The position numbers and the translations under genes were made by a program. 26,434 bases of DNA from an uncultured Rickettsiales bacterium. Its GTDB lineage: Bacteria > Pseudomonadota > Alphaproteobacteria > UBA8366. The stretch covers positions 1 to 26,434 of the forward strand of contig CAJWTF010000041.1 in assembly GCA_913046825.1 (NCBI GenBank), given 5' to 3'. The notes below the pieces were generated by a model, which saw only the letters and a program-made list of their open reading frames with translations, had not been told where the DNA came from and did no database searches. Positions 1 through 9,088 of this stretch are shown here, one piece after another. Position 1 is the first letter of the stretch, and every line of letters starts with the position of its first letter.

Positions 1-461
1 CGCCAATCTTTGCCCGTATGGCGGCGACGGTAATGGAATGGATTTGTGTTGTCGCGTATGACGATATCGAACAGCAGCAGACCGCCAGGCGAGAGACCGG
101 TGAAGCTGGATTGAAGAAAATCTTCGTCAGCAAATGTATCGTTTCCGGCTTCCGAGGTGTTACAAAGCACTTCACCGAGTGCTTCAATCGCTGCCCACCG
201 GGGCAAGGCGAATTCAGCAACGTCGCTGTGATACAGTGCCGCGCTGGGTGCGAGATTTTCCGTTAATGCCAAGGCAGCTGCAGAGAGATCGATGCTGATC
301 GTCGCGTAGCCCAATTGAGCGAGTGCAGCTAAAAGGTGCCCGCCGTTGCACCCAAGATCAATGATCAGGCCATCCGCAATACCGTTCTCTCGTATCGCAC
401 CAATGACTGCAGCGGGCAGTAGTGGATTGGCAAACCCAACGTGATGACAATAGCCCAAGTC
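1..461 (-). CDS. Class I SAM-dependent methyltransferase, partial (C-terminus beyond window edge)
   Basis: Reading the minus strand from about 461 to 1 gives an uninterrupted frame with a SAM-binding motif I (IIDLGCNGGHLL, encoded near 362-330), an acidic post-motif (SIDLS) and a later LSPGGLLLFDIV strand typical of class I Rossmann methyltransferases. The N-terminal part (DLGYCHHVGF) resembles the segment that precedes motif I in small alphaproteobacterial methyltransferases of unknown substrate. An in-frame TAA lies immediately upstream (464-462) and the only nearby start is TTG at 458-456, so the gene either uses a weak TTG start or has lost its true N-terminus. The C-terminal half is outside the window. 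The fold assignment is fairly secure. The substrate is unknown. Confidence 0.7.
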
Positions 462-550
462 TTAGGAGTAAAAATTGTCTATCGGATTTGAGTGTCGACA
501 AAATTGGGGGCCGTGATTAAATGCGCTCTCCGTAATCCAAGTAAACCGTC

Positions 551-1738
551 ATGCACGATCTTCTGGAAAAACCTGTTCTTGTGCCGTTGATCGCCATCGT
601 GCTGATGCAAAGCATGATCGTGATGTCGACATACGGGATCACGATCATCGCCCCAGACGCAGCGGGCGATGTCGGCATTCCGCCGGAATGGATCGGCTAT
701 TTGTTCGCGGTGATCTATGCTTTTGCCAGCGTTTCCGGATTAATGTCCGGCTGGATGATGGCGCATTGGGGAGCGGCGTGGGCATTTCGCGCGATGATGG
801 TCGCGGTGGTTCTCGGCAGCCTGGCTTTCATGGGTGCGCACGCGTGTCTTGCTTTCCTATCTGCGGCGTTGCTTGGCTTGGCGACGGGGCCGATGAACCC
901 GGTGGGAAGCGCGGTGCTGGTGCAGATATCGCCACCCGGATGGCGGGCCTTTATGTTTTCACTAAAGCAATGCGCGACCCCGTTGGGGGGGGTTCTGGCG
1001 GGCTTGATCTTGCCGCCGTTGGCACTGCTTTGGGGATGGCAGGCCGCGTTCGCGGTGGTTCCGGCCATGGCGCTGTTGCTCTTTATAATCGCAGGTATCG
1101 GCGGTCTCGGTGGGCCGACAAAATCCGCGGCACAGCCGAAGCCCTCGGGCGGCATGATGGAATCGTTACGCCTCTCGCTCGGGGGACGGCAGGTCACCGC
1201 CACCTCCGTGGCCGGCGCATTGTTCGCTGGCAGCCAAGTTGCCTTGCTGGCCTATCTCGCGGTTTATCTCTGGCGTGAGGCCGGGATGTCGACGACCGAA
1301 GCGGGTTATGCGTTCGCGATCATCAATGTCTCCGGGGTCGTTGCCCGCATCGCTCTGGGATCGGTCGCGGAGCGCCGTGTCGAAACGGCCTTGCTGCTGG
1401 TGGTCTCGGCGGTGGGTATGGGAGTCGGTGTGATCGCCATCGCCAATTTCAGCGCCGATTGGCCGCTCTGGGCAATGTATTCGGCCATCGCCGTCACCGG
1501 TGCCTTCGGTAACGGATGGGTTGGATTGCTGTTTGCTGAGTTGGCCCGCTTGGCGCCCGAAGGCCGCGCCGCCGAAGTCACAGGCGGCGGTCAGGTATTC
1601 ATGTATGGCGGAGTCTGTGCCACACCGCTGCTCTGCGGCGTGGCGCTCGATTGGACCGGGCAATACGCCGCCGTCTTTGTACTGCTTACCGTTCTGGCCT
1701 TTATTGCTGCGGCTGTCTTGGAGTGGGGACGGCGCTAG
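551..1738 (+). CDS. MFS transporter (12-TM major facilitator)
   Basis: This 395-residue, highly hydrophobic protein has about 12 predicted membrane spans in two halves, with a short polar linker around residues 190-205 (GGPTKSAAQPKPSGG), the usual size and layout of a major facilitator. It sits in the inner membrane and presumably uses the proton gradient to move a small solute. The conserved MFS loop signature between TM2 and TM3 is weak (SGWMMAHWGAAWAFR), as in organic-anion or drug type subfamilies. No Shine-Dalgarno stands out before the ATG, but the frame has no better start. It converges tail-to-tail with the metalloenzyme gene ending at 1743, only 4 nt away, so the two are not one operon. 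The substrate cannot be told from sequence. Confidence 0.85.
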   Translation: MHDLLEKPVLVPLIAIVLMQSMIVMSTYGITIIAPDAAGDVGIPPEWIGYLFAVIYAFASVSGLMSGWMMAHWGAAWAFRAMMVAVVLGSLAFMGAHACLAFLSAALLGLATGPMNPVGSAVLVQISPPGWRAFMFSLKQCATPLGGVLAGLILPPLALLWGWQAAFAVVPAMALLLFIIAGIGGLGGPTKSAAQPKPSGGMMESLRLSLGGRQVTATSVAGALFAGSQVALLAYLAVYLWREAGMSTTEAGYAFAIINVSGVVARIALGSVAERRVETALLLVVSAVGMGVGVIAIANFSADWPLWAMYSAIAVTGAFGNGWVGLLFAELARLAPEGRAAEVTGGGQVFMYGGVCATPLLCGVALDWTGQYAAVFVLLTVLAFIAAAVLEWGRR

Positions 1739-1742
1739 TTCG

Positions 1743-2906
1743 CTAATCCGGCCAGTTCTGCAGTAAATCCACCGGATCGCCGAATTGCGACGCCATTTCC
1801 ACCACGCTCGGTGCGTTGAGGGCATTCAAGAAGCCCTTGTCGATGAGGGTGGTGTTGCCCGCTGTCACGGTTGAGTCGAAGGTGATCAAGTCCATATGGA
1901 CCGGAGGTTCCTCCCATTCCGGCATCATCTTGCGGATGTAATCGTTTGGTTTCGCGAGATCGATGCCGAAATGCAGTGCGCCGACTGAGTTCGAGCCCGC
2001 GGGGTAGATCGTGTGGCGCGGCGCTTTCGGGTTGAAGCCGCAGCCAAGCTCGATCAACTGTCCGCCGACCAGCATGTCGCGCAGGATTGCCGCTTCCTCC
2101 GAATTGCCTTCGACCTCAGTGATCAAATCGTCTTTGAAAATGACCCGGGGTGGGGTCTCGAACGGTTTCTCGAAGCCGACTGCCCAATAGGGAATCACCA
2201 CGCCGTTGGTCTCTACTTGGACTGAATCGTCGTCGTCGACGGAGGTCCGGTCGTAAACGTTGGGACCATGGCAGGGCAGATAGTGGATGTAGCATCCGGG
2301 CTCGTCCGCTGTCATATGGCCGCGCCAGCGGTTGGACTTTAGCAAATTGTCGCGCATTTCGGCAGTGTATTTGATGGTAAGGTCGGTGCCGCGTGGATCG
2401 CCGAACTTTAGGTCGAAATCTTGATCCTTCGGGAACATCTCGGCGGTTTGCCGGATGATTTCGCCGACGATGTCGATGGGGAAACGAGCCTGCGGTGTTT
2501 TCAGTAGGTCCAAGTCGCGGAAATAGGTGATTTTCACCCAGCGTTGACCCTTCTCCTTGCGCATCTTGATGCAAAAGGGATCGATGATCGAGCAGAACCA
2601 AGTGGAGACGACGAAGCTGGCGGTCTCCACCAAGGGGCGCAGTTCGGCCGGAATTTCCGTCGCCTGGCTGCTGTCGGCCATGATCACCGTCGGTTTCACG
2701 CCGCGCGAGCGCGCAAGCCCGCAGATCGCGTGGATGACGCGGGGGTCAAGCTTGCGGTCCGCCAGGAACACCATGGTGTCGTCGGGTCGAATGGCAAATG
2801 TGCGGACGAGATTGTCCATGGCCTCGAAATACTGGCCGGTGAGCACCGTCTCCAGTTTCTCTTCCCGTGGTAACCCAATCAGGGCTTCTTCCGGCGGCTG
2901 GGTCAT
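1743..2906 (-). CDS. M29 aminopeptidase / 2,5-dihydroxypyridine dioxygenase (NicX)-like metalloenzyme
   Basis: This is a 387-residue cytosolic protein with a strong ribosome site (AAGGAGAT, 7 nt before ATG). The C-terminal third has the metal-ligand pattern of the peptidase M29/NicX fold: a Glu in IELGCGFNP, a His in ALHFGIDL and an HxD in VHMDLITFD, with the preceding GSNSVG loop. The N-terminal domain (residues about 1-180) matches the Rossmann-like half of this family. Members include thermophilic aminopeptidase T and the non-heme iron enzyme NicX of nicotinate degradation, so sequence alone does not separate hydrolase from ring-cleaving dioxygenase. No other pyridine-catabolic gene is visible nearby. 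The family is confident; the reaction is not. Confidence 0.75.
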   Translation of the reverse strand: MTQPPEEALIGLPREEKLETVLTGQYFEAMDNLVRTFAIRPDDTMVFLADRKLDPRVIHAICGLARSRGVKPTVIMADSSQATEIPAELRPLVETASFVVSTWFCSIIDPFCIKMRKEKGQRWVKITYFRDLDLLKTPQARFPIDIVGEIIRQTAEMFPKDQDFDLKFGDPRGTDLTIKYTAEMRDNLLKSNRWRGHMTADEPGCYIHYLPCHGPNVYDRTSVDDDDSVQVETNGVVIPYWAVGFEKPFETPPRVIFKDDLITEVEGNSEEAAILRDMLVGGQLIELGCGFNPKAPRHTIYPAGSNSVGALHFGIDLAKPNDYIRKMMPEWEEPPVHMDLITFDSTVTAGNTTLIDKGFLNALNAPSVVEMASQFGDPVDLLQNWPD

Positions 2907-2941
2907 GACGATCTCCTTGCGGTCAAAATTGCGTGTCTAGT

Positions 2942-3205
2942 ATGGTAGCGTGGTGGAAATTATCCGCCAAGGCTTGCCAAGCGCAGCTTTGGTGGGCTGA
3001 GTTCGGCTTTATGCCCCGTTTCGTTGAAATCGCGGCCATTATGGCCTTTATGCTACTTTCCGCCCCCATTGTCGCGGGGTTGGTGACGACGTTATTTGCG
3101 GCGGCCCATTTTATGGTTTTCTCGGAAGCGCCGCTAGAAGAGGCGCAGGCGCTCGAACCGTTCTTTCTCACGGTTGCAACCTTCGTTTATGGGACCTTGT
3201 GCTGA
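2942..3205 (+). CDS. Small hydrophobic protein, doubtful
   Basis: An open frame of up to 87 codons (ATG at 2942; alternative ATG at 3011 giving 64 residues) encodes one or two membrane-spanning segments, roughly from IAAIMAFMLL to LFAAAHFMVF, followed by an acidic stretch (EAPLEEAQALEP) and another hydrophobic end. It diverges from the metalloenzyme gene that starts at 2906. No convincing Shine-Dalgarno precedes either ATG and no family is recognised. It may be a real small membrane protein or a chance frame between two minus-strand genes. Confidence 0.3.
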   Translation: MVAWWKLSAKACQAQLWWAEFGFMPRFVEIAAIMAFMLLSAPIVAGLVTTLFAAAHFMVFSEAPLEEAQALEPFFLTVATFVYGTLC

Positions 3206-3225
3206 CACGTCTTTAAAGAAGGCAG

Positions 3226-5661
3226 CTAGACCTTCATCCGGTCGCCCTTGGGGTCATAAAAGCCTGCGAGCTGCGCGCGTGCCGCCACGCATTCGGAGGC
3301 AATTTCAATAGACCAATTGCCGCTATCGATCCAATCCTTGGTGACACCGTCCGGCTCTGACACATATCCCATGCCCACAGCGGCCCCTATCGCATGCCCA
3401 TAAGACGCCGACGTGGTGTAACCAACACTTACGCCGTCCCGAAAGATCGGCTCATCGTGATACATACGGGCATTGGGATCGGTAAGCAGGAATTGCACGA
3501 GGCGTCGATTGAGCGGTTTGCCACGTTGGGGCTCGAGGACGTTCCGGCCGATGAAATCGGCATTCCAATCGATGGCAAAGCCAAGCCCTGCCTGGAAAGG
3601 CGTGTCTTCTATGCCGATATCGTCACCCCAATGGCGGAAGCCTTTTTCCTGCCGTAACGAGTCCATAGCGTGGTAGCCTGCCATTGTCAGGCCGAAATTC
3701 TCTCCCGTCTCCGCCATGCGGTCGAAAAGATGCTGTGCGAACTCGGTGGCCATGTATAGCTCGTAGCCTAGCTCGCCCATGTAACTAATGCGCACGGCAC
3801 GTACGGGTGCGTAGCCGATCTCCGTCTCTAAAGCGCCGCGATACGGCAACGCATTGTCGGAGACGTCTTCTCCGCAAAGCGCCGCGAGGACCTCGCGGGA
3901 CCGTGGCCCCATTAGACCAAGGGAAGATATTCCCGAAGTTACGTCCGTCGCGACCGCGCGACTCACTCCAATATGCTTTTTCAGCCATGCATAATCGCGC
4001 GACGCAGCGGCGGCGCCGGTAACGACTAGGAAGGCGTCGCTGGTCAATCGCGCAATCGTCAGGTCGGCTTCGATGCCGCCTTTGGCGTTCAGCCATTGGG
4101 TATAGCGTACTTGTCCGGGCTCGATCCGCGTGTCGCAAGTACAGATATTCTGCAGCACGGCCTCGGCATCTGGACCTTCCAGCCGGAATTTCGCGAAAGA
4201 GGACATGTCGAACAGTGCAACGCCGTTCCGGGTTGCCTTGTGTTCTCGTGCCCAGTTGTCGAACCAAGGGGTACGGCCCCAGCCGTAGCTGTATGTGTTG
4301 TCTTGCTCTTTGTCCGCGAACCACATGGGGCGCTCCCATCCCATGGTGACGCCGAAGCAAGCGCCGCGTGCATCAAGGCGGTCGTAAAACGGGCTACGGC
4401 GCGCACCTCGCGCGGTTTCTGGTTGCCGGAATGGCCAGTGCATGGCGTAGAGAAGTCCCAAGGACTCTTTGGTGCGATCATAAAGATAAGTGCGATTACG
4501 TTCGAAGCGATGAAAGCGCCGAATATCAAGTTCGGCCAGGTCCATGGTCGGCGCATCCTCGACGATCCATTCCGCCAAGGCCTTGCCGGCACCCCCAGCG
4601 GATTGAATACCGATGGAGTTGAAACCAGCGGCGATGTAGAGCTTCCGTAATTCCGGTGCCTCGCCCAGAATATAGCGGTTGTCCGGGGTAAAACTCTCGG
4701 GTCCGACGAAAAGCTGGCGAATTTCCGCCTCTGCCAAAGCCGGGATGCGGTCCATTCCGGTATTCATGAAGACCTCGAACTGGTCCCAATCCTCGGGCAA
4801 GGCCTGGAATTCGAACCCGTCCGGAATGCCCTCCATGCCCCAAGGCTTGGCATTAGGCTCGAACCCGCCGAGGAGCAGACCGCCGACTTCTTCCTTGATA
4901 TAGATATAGCCGTCCATATCGCGGATCACCGGCTGGTTGCGCATCACGCCTTCCATCGGCCGGGTGACGATGTAGTAGTGTTCCGCCGCGTGCAGTGGCA
5001 CATCCACGCCGAGCGGCGCACACAATTCCCGCGTCCACATTCCCGCGCAGACAACTACGACTTCCGCGTCTATGCGCCCCTGATCGGTGACGGCGCCCAC
5101 CGCTCGGCCGTTTTCGCTCAATATTTCCGAGACCTGGACGGTTTCGATAATTTTCGCGCCGCGGTTTCGTGCCCCTTTCGACAGCGCCTGTGTGGTGTCG
5201 GTTGGATTCGTCATGCCGTCGGAGGGGATCAGGTATGCGGCGACCAGATCGTTGGTATGCAGCAATGGAGCTTGCGCCTTTGCATCGTCGAGAGAGATGC
5301 GTTTGACTTCGACGCCAAAGGCGGCCGCCATGCCGGCTTGGCGTTTCATTTCTTCTTCGCGCTCCGGCGTGCGCGCGACTGAGATGCTTCCGGTACTGCG
5401 ATAGCCGGTTGCCTGCCCTGTCTCCTCTTCCAGGCTGGTATAGAGGTCACGGGTGTATTGCGCGAGTTCGGTTTGATTGTGAGTGGCGCGTAATTGACCG
5501 ACTAATCCGGCCGCGTGCCACGTGGTACCGCTGCTCAGGCGGCCCTGCTCCAGCAGCACGACATCCGACCAACCGAGCTTGGTCAGATGATAAGCGACAC
5601 TGCACCCGACGATGCCGCCACCGATGATCAGGACCCGTGTTTTAGATGGTAGTTCGGCCAT
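3226..5661 (-). CDS. FAD-dependent dimethylglycine/sarcosine dehydrogenase-like protein with GcvT domain
   Basis: An 811-residue two-part enzyme. Residues 9-40 carry a dinucleotide-binding GGGIVG motif, and the TTWHAAGL motif (His49) is the site where FAD is covalently attached in mitochondrial dimethylglycine and sarcosine dehydrogenases. A DAO-type oxidoreductase core extends to about residue 370. From about 430 onward it is GcvT-like (aminomethyltransferase), the folate-binding half that captures the released one-carbon unit as 5,10-methylene-THF; the GELGYELY motif is visible. The length matches the roughly 810-850 residue family. I chose ATG 5661 because GGGAGAG lies just upstream and the Rossmann motif follows at once; the frame stays open 51 codons further upstream without family-like sequence. 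The substrate (dimethylglycine, sarcosine or another N-methyl amine) is inferred. It diverges from the binding-protein gene at 5762 across a 100-nt shared promoter region. Confidence 0.9.
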   Translation of the reverse strand: MAELPSKTRVLIIGGGIVGCSVAYHLTKLGWSDVVLLEQGRLSSGTTWHAAGLVGQLRATHNQTELAQYTRDLYTSLEEETGQATGYRSTGSISVARTPEREEEMKRQAGMAAAFGVEVKRISLDDAKAQAPLLHTNDLVAAYLIPSDGMTNPTDTTQALSKGARNRGAKIIETVQVSEILSENGRAVGAVTDQGRIDAEVVVVCAGMWTRELCAPLGVDVPLHAAEHYYIVTRPMEGVMRNQPVIRDMDGYIYIKEEVGGLLLGGFEPNAKPWGMEGIPDGFEFQALPEDWDQFEVFMNTGMDRIPALAEAEIRQLFVGPESFTPDNRYILGEAPELRKLYIAAGFNSIGIQSAGGAGKALAEWIVEDAPTMDLAELDIRRFHRFERNRTYLYDRTKESLGLLYAMHWPFRQPETARGARRSPFYDRLDARGACFGVTMGWERPMWFADKEQDNTYSYGWGRTPWFDNWAREHKATRNGVALFDMSSFAKFRLEGPDAEAVLQNICTCDTRIEPGQVRYTQWLNAKGGIEADLTIARLTSDAFLVVTGAAAASRDYAWLKKHIGVSRAVATDVTSGISSLGLMGPRSREVLAALCGEDVSDNALPYRGALETEIGYAPVRAVRISYMGELGYELYMATEFAQHLFDRMAETGENFGLTMAGYHAMDSLRQEKGFRHWGDDIGIEDTPFQAGLGFAIDWNADFIGRNVLEPQRGKPLNRRLVQFLLTDPNARMYHDEPIFRDGVSVGYTTSASYGHAIGAAVGMGYVSEPDGVTKDWIDSGNWSIEIASECVAARAQLAGFYDPKGDRMKV

Positions 5662-5761
5662 TAGCTCTCTCCCTGTGACACCGAAGTTTAACCATTGTTC
5701 GCCGTCAGTCGCAAAGTCGGATGCTGGCTCGTTTCGTTGGTTCGTGATAGCAATTTCCATT

Positions 5762-6781
5762 ATGTCGAAAGTTATAAGAATAGTTTTTTTATTCATTGGC
5801 CTCGTTGCGACCACGAATGTTTTGGCGGCGACCCAAATGACTGTCTATACCGCCGTCGGCGAGACAGAGGCACAGGGGATTGGGCGTGCCTTTACCGCTG
5901 CCCATCCGGATACCGACATTCGGTGGGTGCGGAATTCGGTGGACAATATCCTTGGACGGTTACGGATCGAGCACGATCAACCGAAAGCGGATGTGGTGTG
6001 GGGAATGCCCGCCTCGGCGCTCGTGGGTCTGGTTGCCGCCGGATTTTTCCAACCTTATACGCCAAAAGGGTTCGAGAAATTAGACCGGCGATTCAGCGAT
6101 CCATTGACGCCGCCCCGCTGGGTCGGTCAGCGTGCCTGGGCGAGCGCCCTCTGCGTCAATCCAGAGGTGTTGGCGGCGGAGAAACTGAAGAAACCGGTAC
6201 GCTGGGGGGATTTACTGGATCCGGCTTATAGAGACCGCATATTGGGCCTCGATCCGCTCGCGACACGAACCGGCTTCATGGCGGTCGCCGGCTGGTTTTC
6301 CCTGTGGGGTGATGCGGGTGGATGGCGGTATATGGAGGGGCTGCATCGCAATATCGCCGCTTATATGCGCTCCGGAAACAGTCCTTGCGACTTGGTGGCG
6401 CGGGGCTTTTATCCGATTGGAATTTCCTATGCCTATCGAGCGGCAAACATGCAGGCGAAAGGAAAACCAATCGAAGTGATCGTGCCGGGAGACGGCGTGG
6501 GGTGGGATGTCGAAGCCATGGCGATCGTCAACGGCACTCCTTATGCCAAAGCGGCCCGCCAATTCGTGGATTGGAGCGTTCGCCGCGACGCCATGGGTCT
6601 CCAGGCTCGAGGGTTTGGAATTCTATCTTTGCCAACAGCGACACTGTCTCCACGTTTCTATCCTAAGAAGATTGAAGAACGTCTCTTACCGATGGATCCG
6701 GCTGCAACTGCGGGCAACCGAGAGCGCATTCTCTCTGAGTGGCGCATCCGCTTCGGCGCGAAAGCGGAACCGGGGCGGTAG
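5762..6781 (+). CDS. Periplasmic ABC-type solute-binding protein (possible 2-aminoethylphosphonate binder)
   Basis: A 339-residue secreted protein. Residues 1-22 form a signal peptide (basic MSKVIR, hydrophobic core, VLA cleavage site). The mature part begins with MTVYTAVGETEAQGIG and contains ADVVWGMPASALVGL and later WDVEAMAIVNGTPYAKAARQFVDW, characteristic of the iron(III)/spermidine/AEP type binding-protein group (SBP_bac_6-like). ATG 5762 is preferred because it gives the signal peptide; the frame is open 50 codons further upstream into the divergent gene. The gene lies 81 nt before phnW, so its ligand may be 2-aminoethylphosphonate. No permease or ATPase gene is in the window, so it must work with components encoded elsewhere. 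The ligand assignment is inference. Confidence 0.82.
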   Translation: MSKVIRIVFLFIGLVATTNVLAATQMTVYTAVGETEAQGIGRAFTAAHPDTDIRWVRNSVDNILGRLRIEHDQPKADVVWGMPASALVGLVAAGFFQPYTPKGFEKLDRRFSDPLTPPRWVGQRAWASALCVNPEVLAAEKLKKPVRWGDLLDPAYRDRILGLDPLATRTGFMAVAGWFSLWGDAGGWRYMEGLHRNIAAYMRSGNSPCDLVARGFYPIGISYAYRAANMQAKGKPIEVIVPGDGVGWDVEAMAIVNGTPYAKAARQFVDWSVRRDAMGLQARGFGILSLPTATLSPRFYPKKIEERLLPMDPAATAGNRERILSEWRIRFGAKAEPGR

Positions 6782-6862
6782 TCGAAAACGAAGCTTGGCC
6801 TTCCCGAATAACCGGATGTAAAAATTGTTTATCCACGCTCTCGTTTTATAAGGACATGCAGG

Positions 6863-8002
6863 ATGAGTTCGGCAAACGGCGACGCCCTGTTACTAACTCC
6901 CGGCCCGTTGACCACGTCGATGGCAACTAAAGAAGCGATGCTCCACGACTGGAGCTCCCGGGATCAAGCGTTTATCGATACGACGCAAGCGATGCGTGCT
7001 GAACTGGTTTCGATCTCGGGCGGTGGCGACGCATTCACAGCGGTCCCCTTGCAAGGCAGTGGTACGTTTGCCGTAGAAGCGATGGTCGGCACATTTCTGC
7101 CGCGCGACGGCAAACTCTTGATCGTCATCAATGGCGCTTATGGGCATCGGATCGCGAAGATTTGCGACTATATGAACCGCGCATATGTCGTCTCCGAGAC
7201 GCCGGAGGATACGCCGCCCGATGCGGCGGCTGTGGACGCTATTCTCTATAACGATCCAAATATCGGCCATGTCGTTGTCGTTCATTGCGAGACGACGTCC
7301 GGCATACTCAATCCGATTGCGGAAATCGCCGCTGTTGTCGCGGCACGGGACCGGCGGTTGCTGATCGATTCCATGAGCGCCTTCGGCGCAATTCCACTTG
7401 ACCTTTCGAAGGTTACTTGCGATGCGGTCGCAGCGTCGTCGAATAAATGCTTTGAGGGGGTGCCCGGTATGGGGTTCGTCCTCTGCCGTAAACCGGCCTT
7501 GCTTGAGAGTGAAAATAACGCCCATTCGCTTAGCCTCGATTTGTTCGACCAGTGGAAGGCGATGGAAGGCAATGGCCAGTGGCGCTTTACGCCGCCGACC
7601 CATGTCGTCTTTGCATTCAAGGCAGCGCTCGACGCTCATGCGGCGGAAGGCGGAGTCGAAGGACGTTTCGCGCGGTATAGCGAGAATTGCCAAATCTTGA
7701 CGGATGGGATGCGGGGCTATGGCTTCGAGCCGCTGCTATCGCACAATATGCAAGCGCCCATCATCGTCACGTTTCGGATGCCCGCTGATCCGCGTTTCGA
7801 CTTTCAGGACTTCTACGACCGACTGAAGGAAAAAGGCTTCGTCATATATCCGGGGAAGCTGACGGTGGCGGATAGTTTCCGCATGGGCTGTATCGGCGAT
7901 CTCAATAGCGCCGATATGCGGGCCGCACTGGCCTTTGTTGGAGAGACGCTATCGGAAATGAAAGTCCCCTCCGGCAAACCGGAGTACCACGGCCATGAAT
8001 GA
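6863..8002 (+). CDS. phnW: 2-aminoethylphosphonate:pyruvate aminotransferase
   Basis: A 379-residue PLP enzyme that transfers the amino group of 2-aminoethylphosphonate to pyruvate, giving phosphonoacetaldehyde and alanine. It matches PhnW along its length: the N-terminal LLTPGPLTTS and SSRDQAF, the substrate/phosphate loop VPLQGSGTFAVEA, HCETTSGILNPI, the PLP N1 aspartate in LLIDSMSAFG (Asp169), the Schiff-base lysine in ASSNKCFEGVPG (Lys195) and GFVIYPGK near the end. The start is supported by AGGACAT just upstream. The last codons overlap the start of the oxygenase gene by 8 nt (ATG at 7995, TGA at 8000-8002), so the two are translationally coupled. Recognition is strong. Confidence 0.95.
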   Translation: MSSANGDALLLTPGPLTTSMATKEAMLHDWSSRDQAFIDTTQAMRAELVSISGGGDAFTAVPLQGSGTFAVEAMVGTFLPRDGKLLIVINGAYGHRIAKICDYMNRAYVVSETPEDTPPDAAAVDAILYNDPNIGHVVVVHCETTSGILNPIAEIAAVVAARDRRLLIDSMSAFGAIPLDLSKVTCDAVAASSNKCFEGVPGMGFVLCRKPALLESENNAHSLSLDLFDQWKAMEGNGQWRFTPPTHVVFAFKAALDAHAAEGGVEGRFARYSENCQILTDGMRGYGFEPLLSHNMQAPIIVTFRMPADPRFDFQDFYDRLKEKGFVIYPGKLTVADSFRMGCIGDLNSADMRAALAFVGETLSEMKVPSGKPEYHGHE

Positions 8003-9068
8003 CGCGGTGGAGTCGATTGCCGCCGTGATGCCACCGGGCACCCTGGAAGGGTCTGCCGCTTGGTATGGTCGCGACTATCAGGATATCAGCGATTGGATAT
8101 ATCACCTTTCCGCCGAAGAGATCGAAGAAATCGATACTGCCGTCAGGGCTACGCAAGCCGCGGGACGGGACATCATCGGGGTAACTCGAGATAATTTCGA
8201 ATTGCCGACGCTTGGCGACAAACTCCGCGCTGTCCGGGACGAGGTGCGCGACGGCAGAGGTTTCGCGCTCATCCGAGGGCTGCCGATCGAGTGTTACACA
8301 CTAAGGGAAGCGGCGACTGCGTATTTCGGGATTGGTGCGCATATGGGCTCTGCACGTTCCCAAAACAGCGAGGGGCATGTGTTGGGGCACGTCTGCGATC
8401 TCGGTCACAAGCCGAAGGAGAACCCGCATCAGCGCGGTTATCGCTCCGGTGGCCCGCTTGATTTCCACACCGATTCCACGGATATCGCCGCTTTGCTGAC
8501 CTGGCGGAAATCAAAATCCGGCGGCGAGGGGAAAATCGCGAGTTCGGTCACCGTCTACAATGAAATGCTGCGCCGCTGCCCGGACTTACTGCGCGAGCTG
8601 TTCAAGCCGATACACCGCGACCGGCGCGGCGAAATTCCAGAAGGGATGAAACCCTGGTGGACGATGCCAGTCTATCAATGGCATGCGGGATATCTAAACA
8701 GTCATTTTAATTACAATTTCATCCTCGCGACGGATCGGTTCGAGGAACTGCCGCCGATGAGCGACGCGCTGCGGGACGCCTTTCGCACCATGATGGAGAT
8801 TTGCGAGGTAGTGCATCTGTCTATCGACTATGAGGCGGGCGATATCGGCCTGGTGAATAATCATGGAATTTTTCACGCGCGTGGCGACTACGAGGAGTGG
8901 CCGGAAGCCGACCGGCGCCGTTACTTGTTGCGCCTGTGGTTGTGTCCACCGGATGGCAGACCTCTACCTGAGAGCTACGCCCAGAGATACGGTAGTGTCA
9001 CGCCCGGCGACCGGGGTGGTATTGTCTGTCCCGCGACGGAGTTTAATGCGCCGCTGGAGCCGATCTAG
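7995..9068 (+). CDS. TauD/TfdA-family Fe(II)/2-oxoglutarate-dependent oxygenase
   Basis: A 357-residue double-stranded beta-helix oxygenase. The metal triad is visible as HTD (His158, Asp160) in LDFHTDSTDIAALL and a distal His294 in NNHGIFHARGDY; the 2OG-anchoring arginine is probably Arg313 in RRRYLLRLWL. It is longer than classic TauD (about 280) and belongs to the larger group of unknown substrate. It is not similar in pattern to PhnY*, the known AEP 2-hydroxylase, which belongs to another branch. The 8-nt overlap with phnW and the 20-nt gap to the next gene put it firmly in the phosphonate operon, so a substituted or N-alkylated aminoethylphosphonate is a reasonable substrate guess. Confidence 0.88.
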   Translation: MNDAVESIAAVMPPGTLEGSAAWYGRDYQDISDWIYHLSAEEIEEIDTAVRATQAAGRDIIGVTRDNFELPTLGDKLRAVRDEVRDGRGFALIRGLPIECYTLREAATAYFGIGAHMGSARSQNSEGHVLGHVCDLGHKPKENPHQRGYRSGGPLDFHTDSTDIAALLTWRKSKSGGEGKIASSVTVYNEMLRRCPDLLRELFKPIHRDRRGEIPEGMKPWWTMPVYQWHAGYLNSHFNYNFILATDRFEELPPMSDALRDAFRTMMEICEVVHLSIDYEAGDIGLVNNHGIFHARGDYEEWPEADRRRYLLRLWLCPPDGRPLPESYAQRYGSVTPGDRGGIVCPATEFNAPLEPI

Positions 9069-9088
9069 ATAAGACGATAGAGAGGGTG

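Noticed and set aside
6893..7693. Long 266-codon minus-strand open frame
   Set aside because: It lies entirely antisense to phnW, has no recognisable domain, and arises from the codon bias of the real gene.
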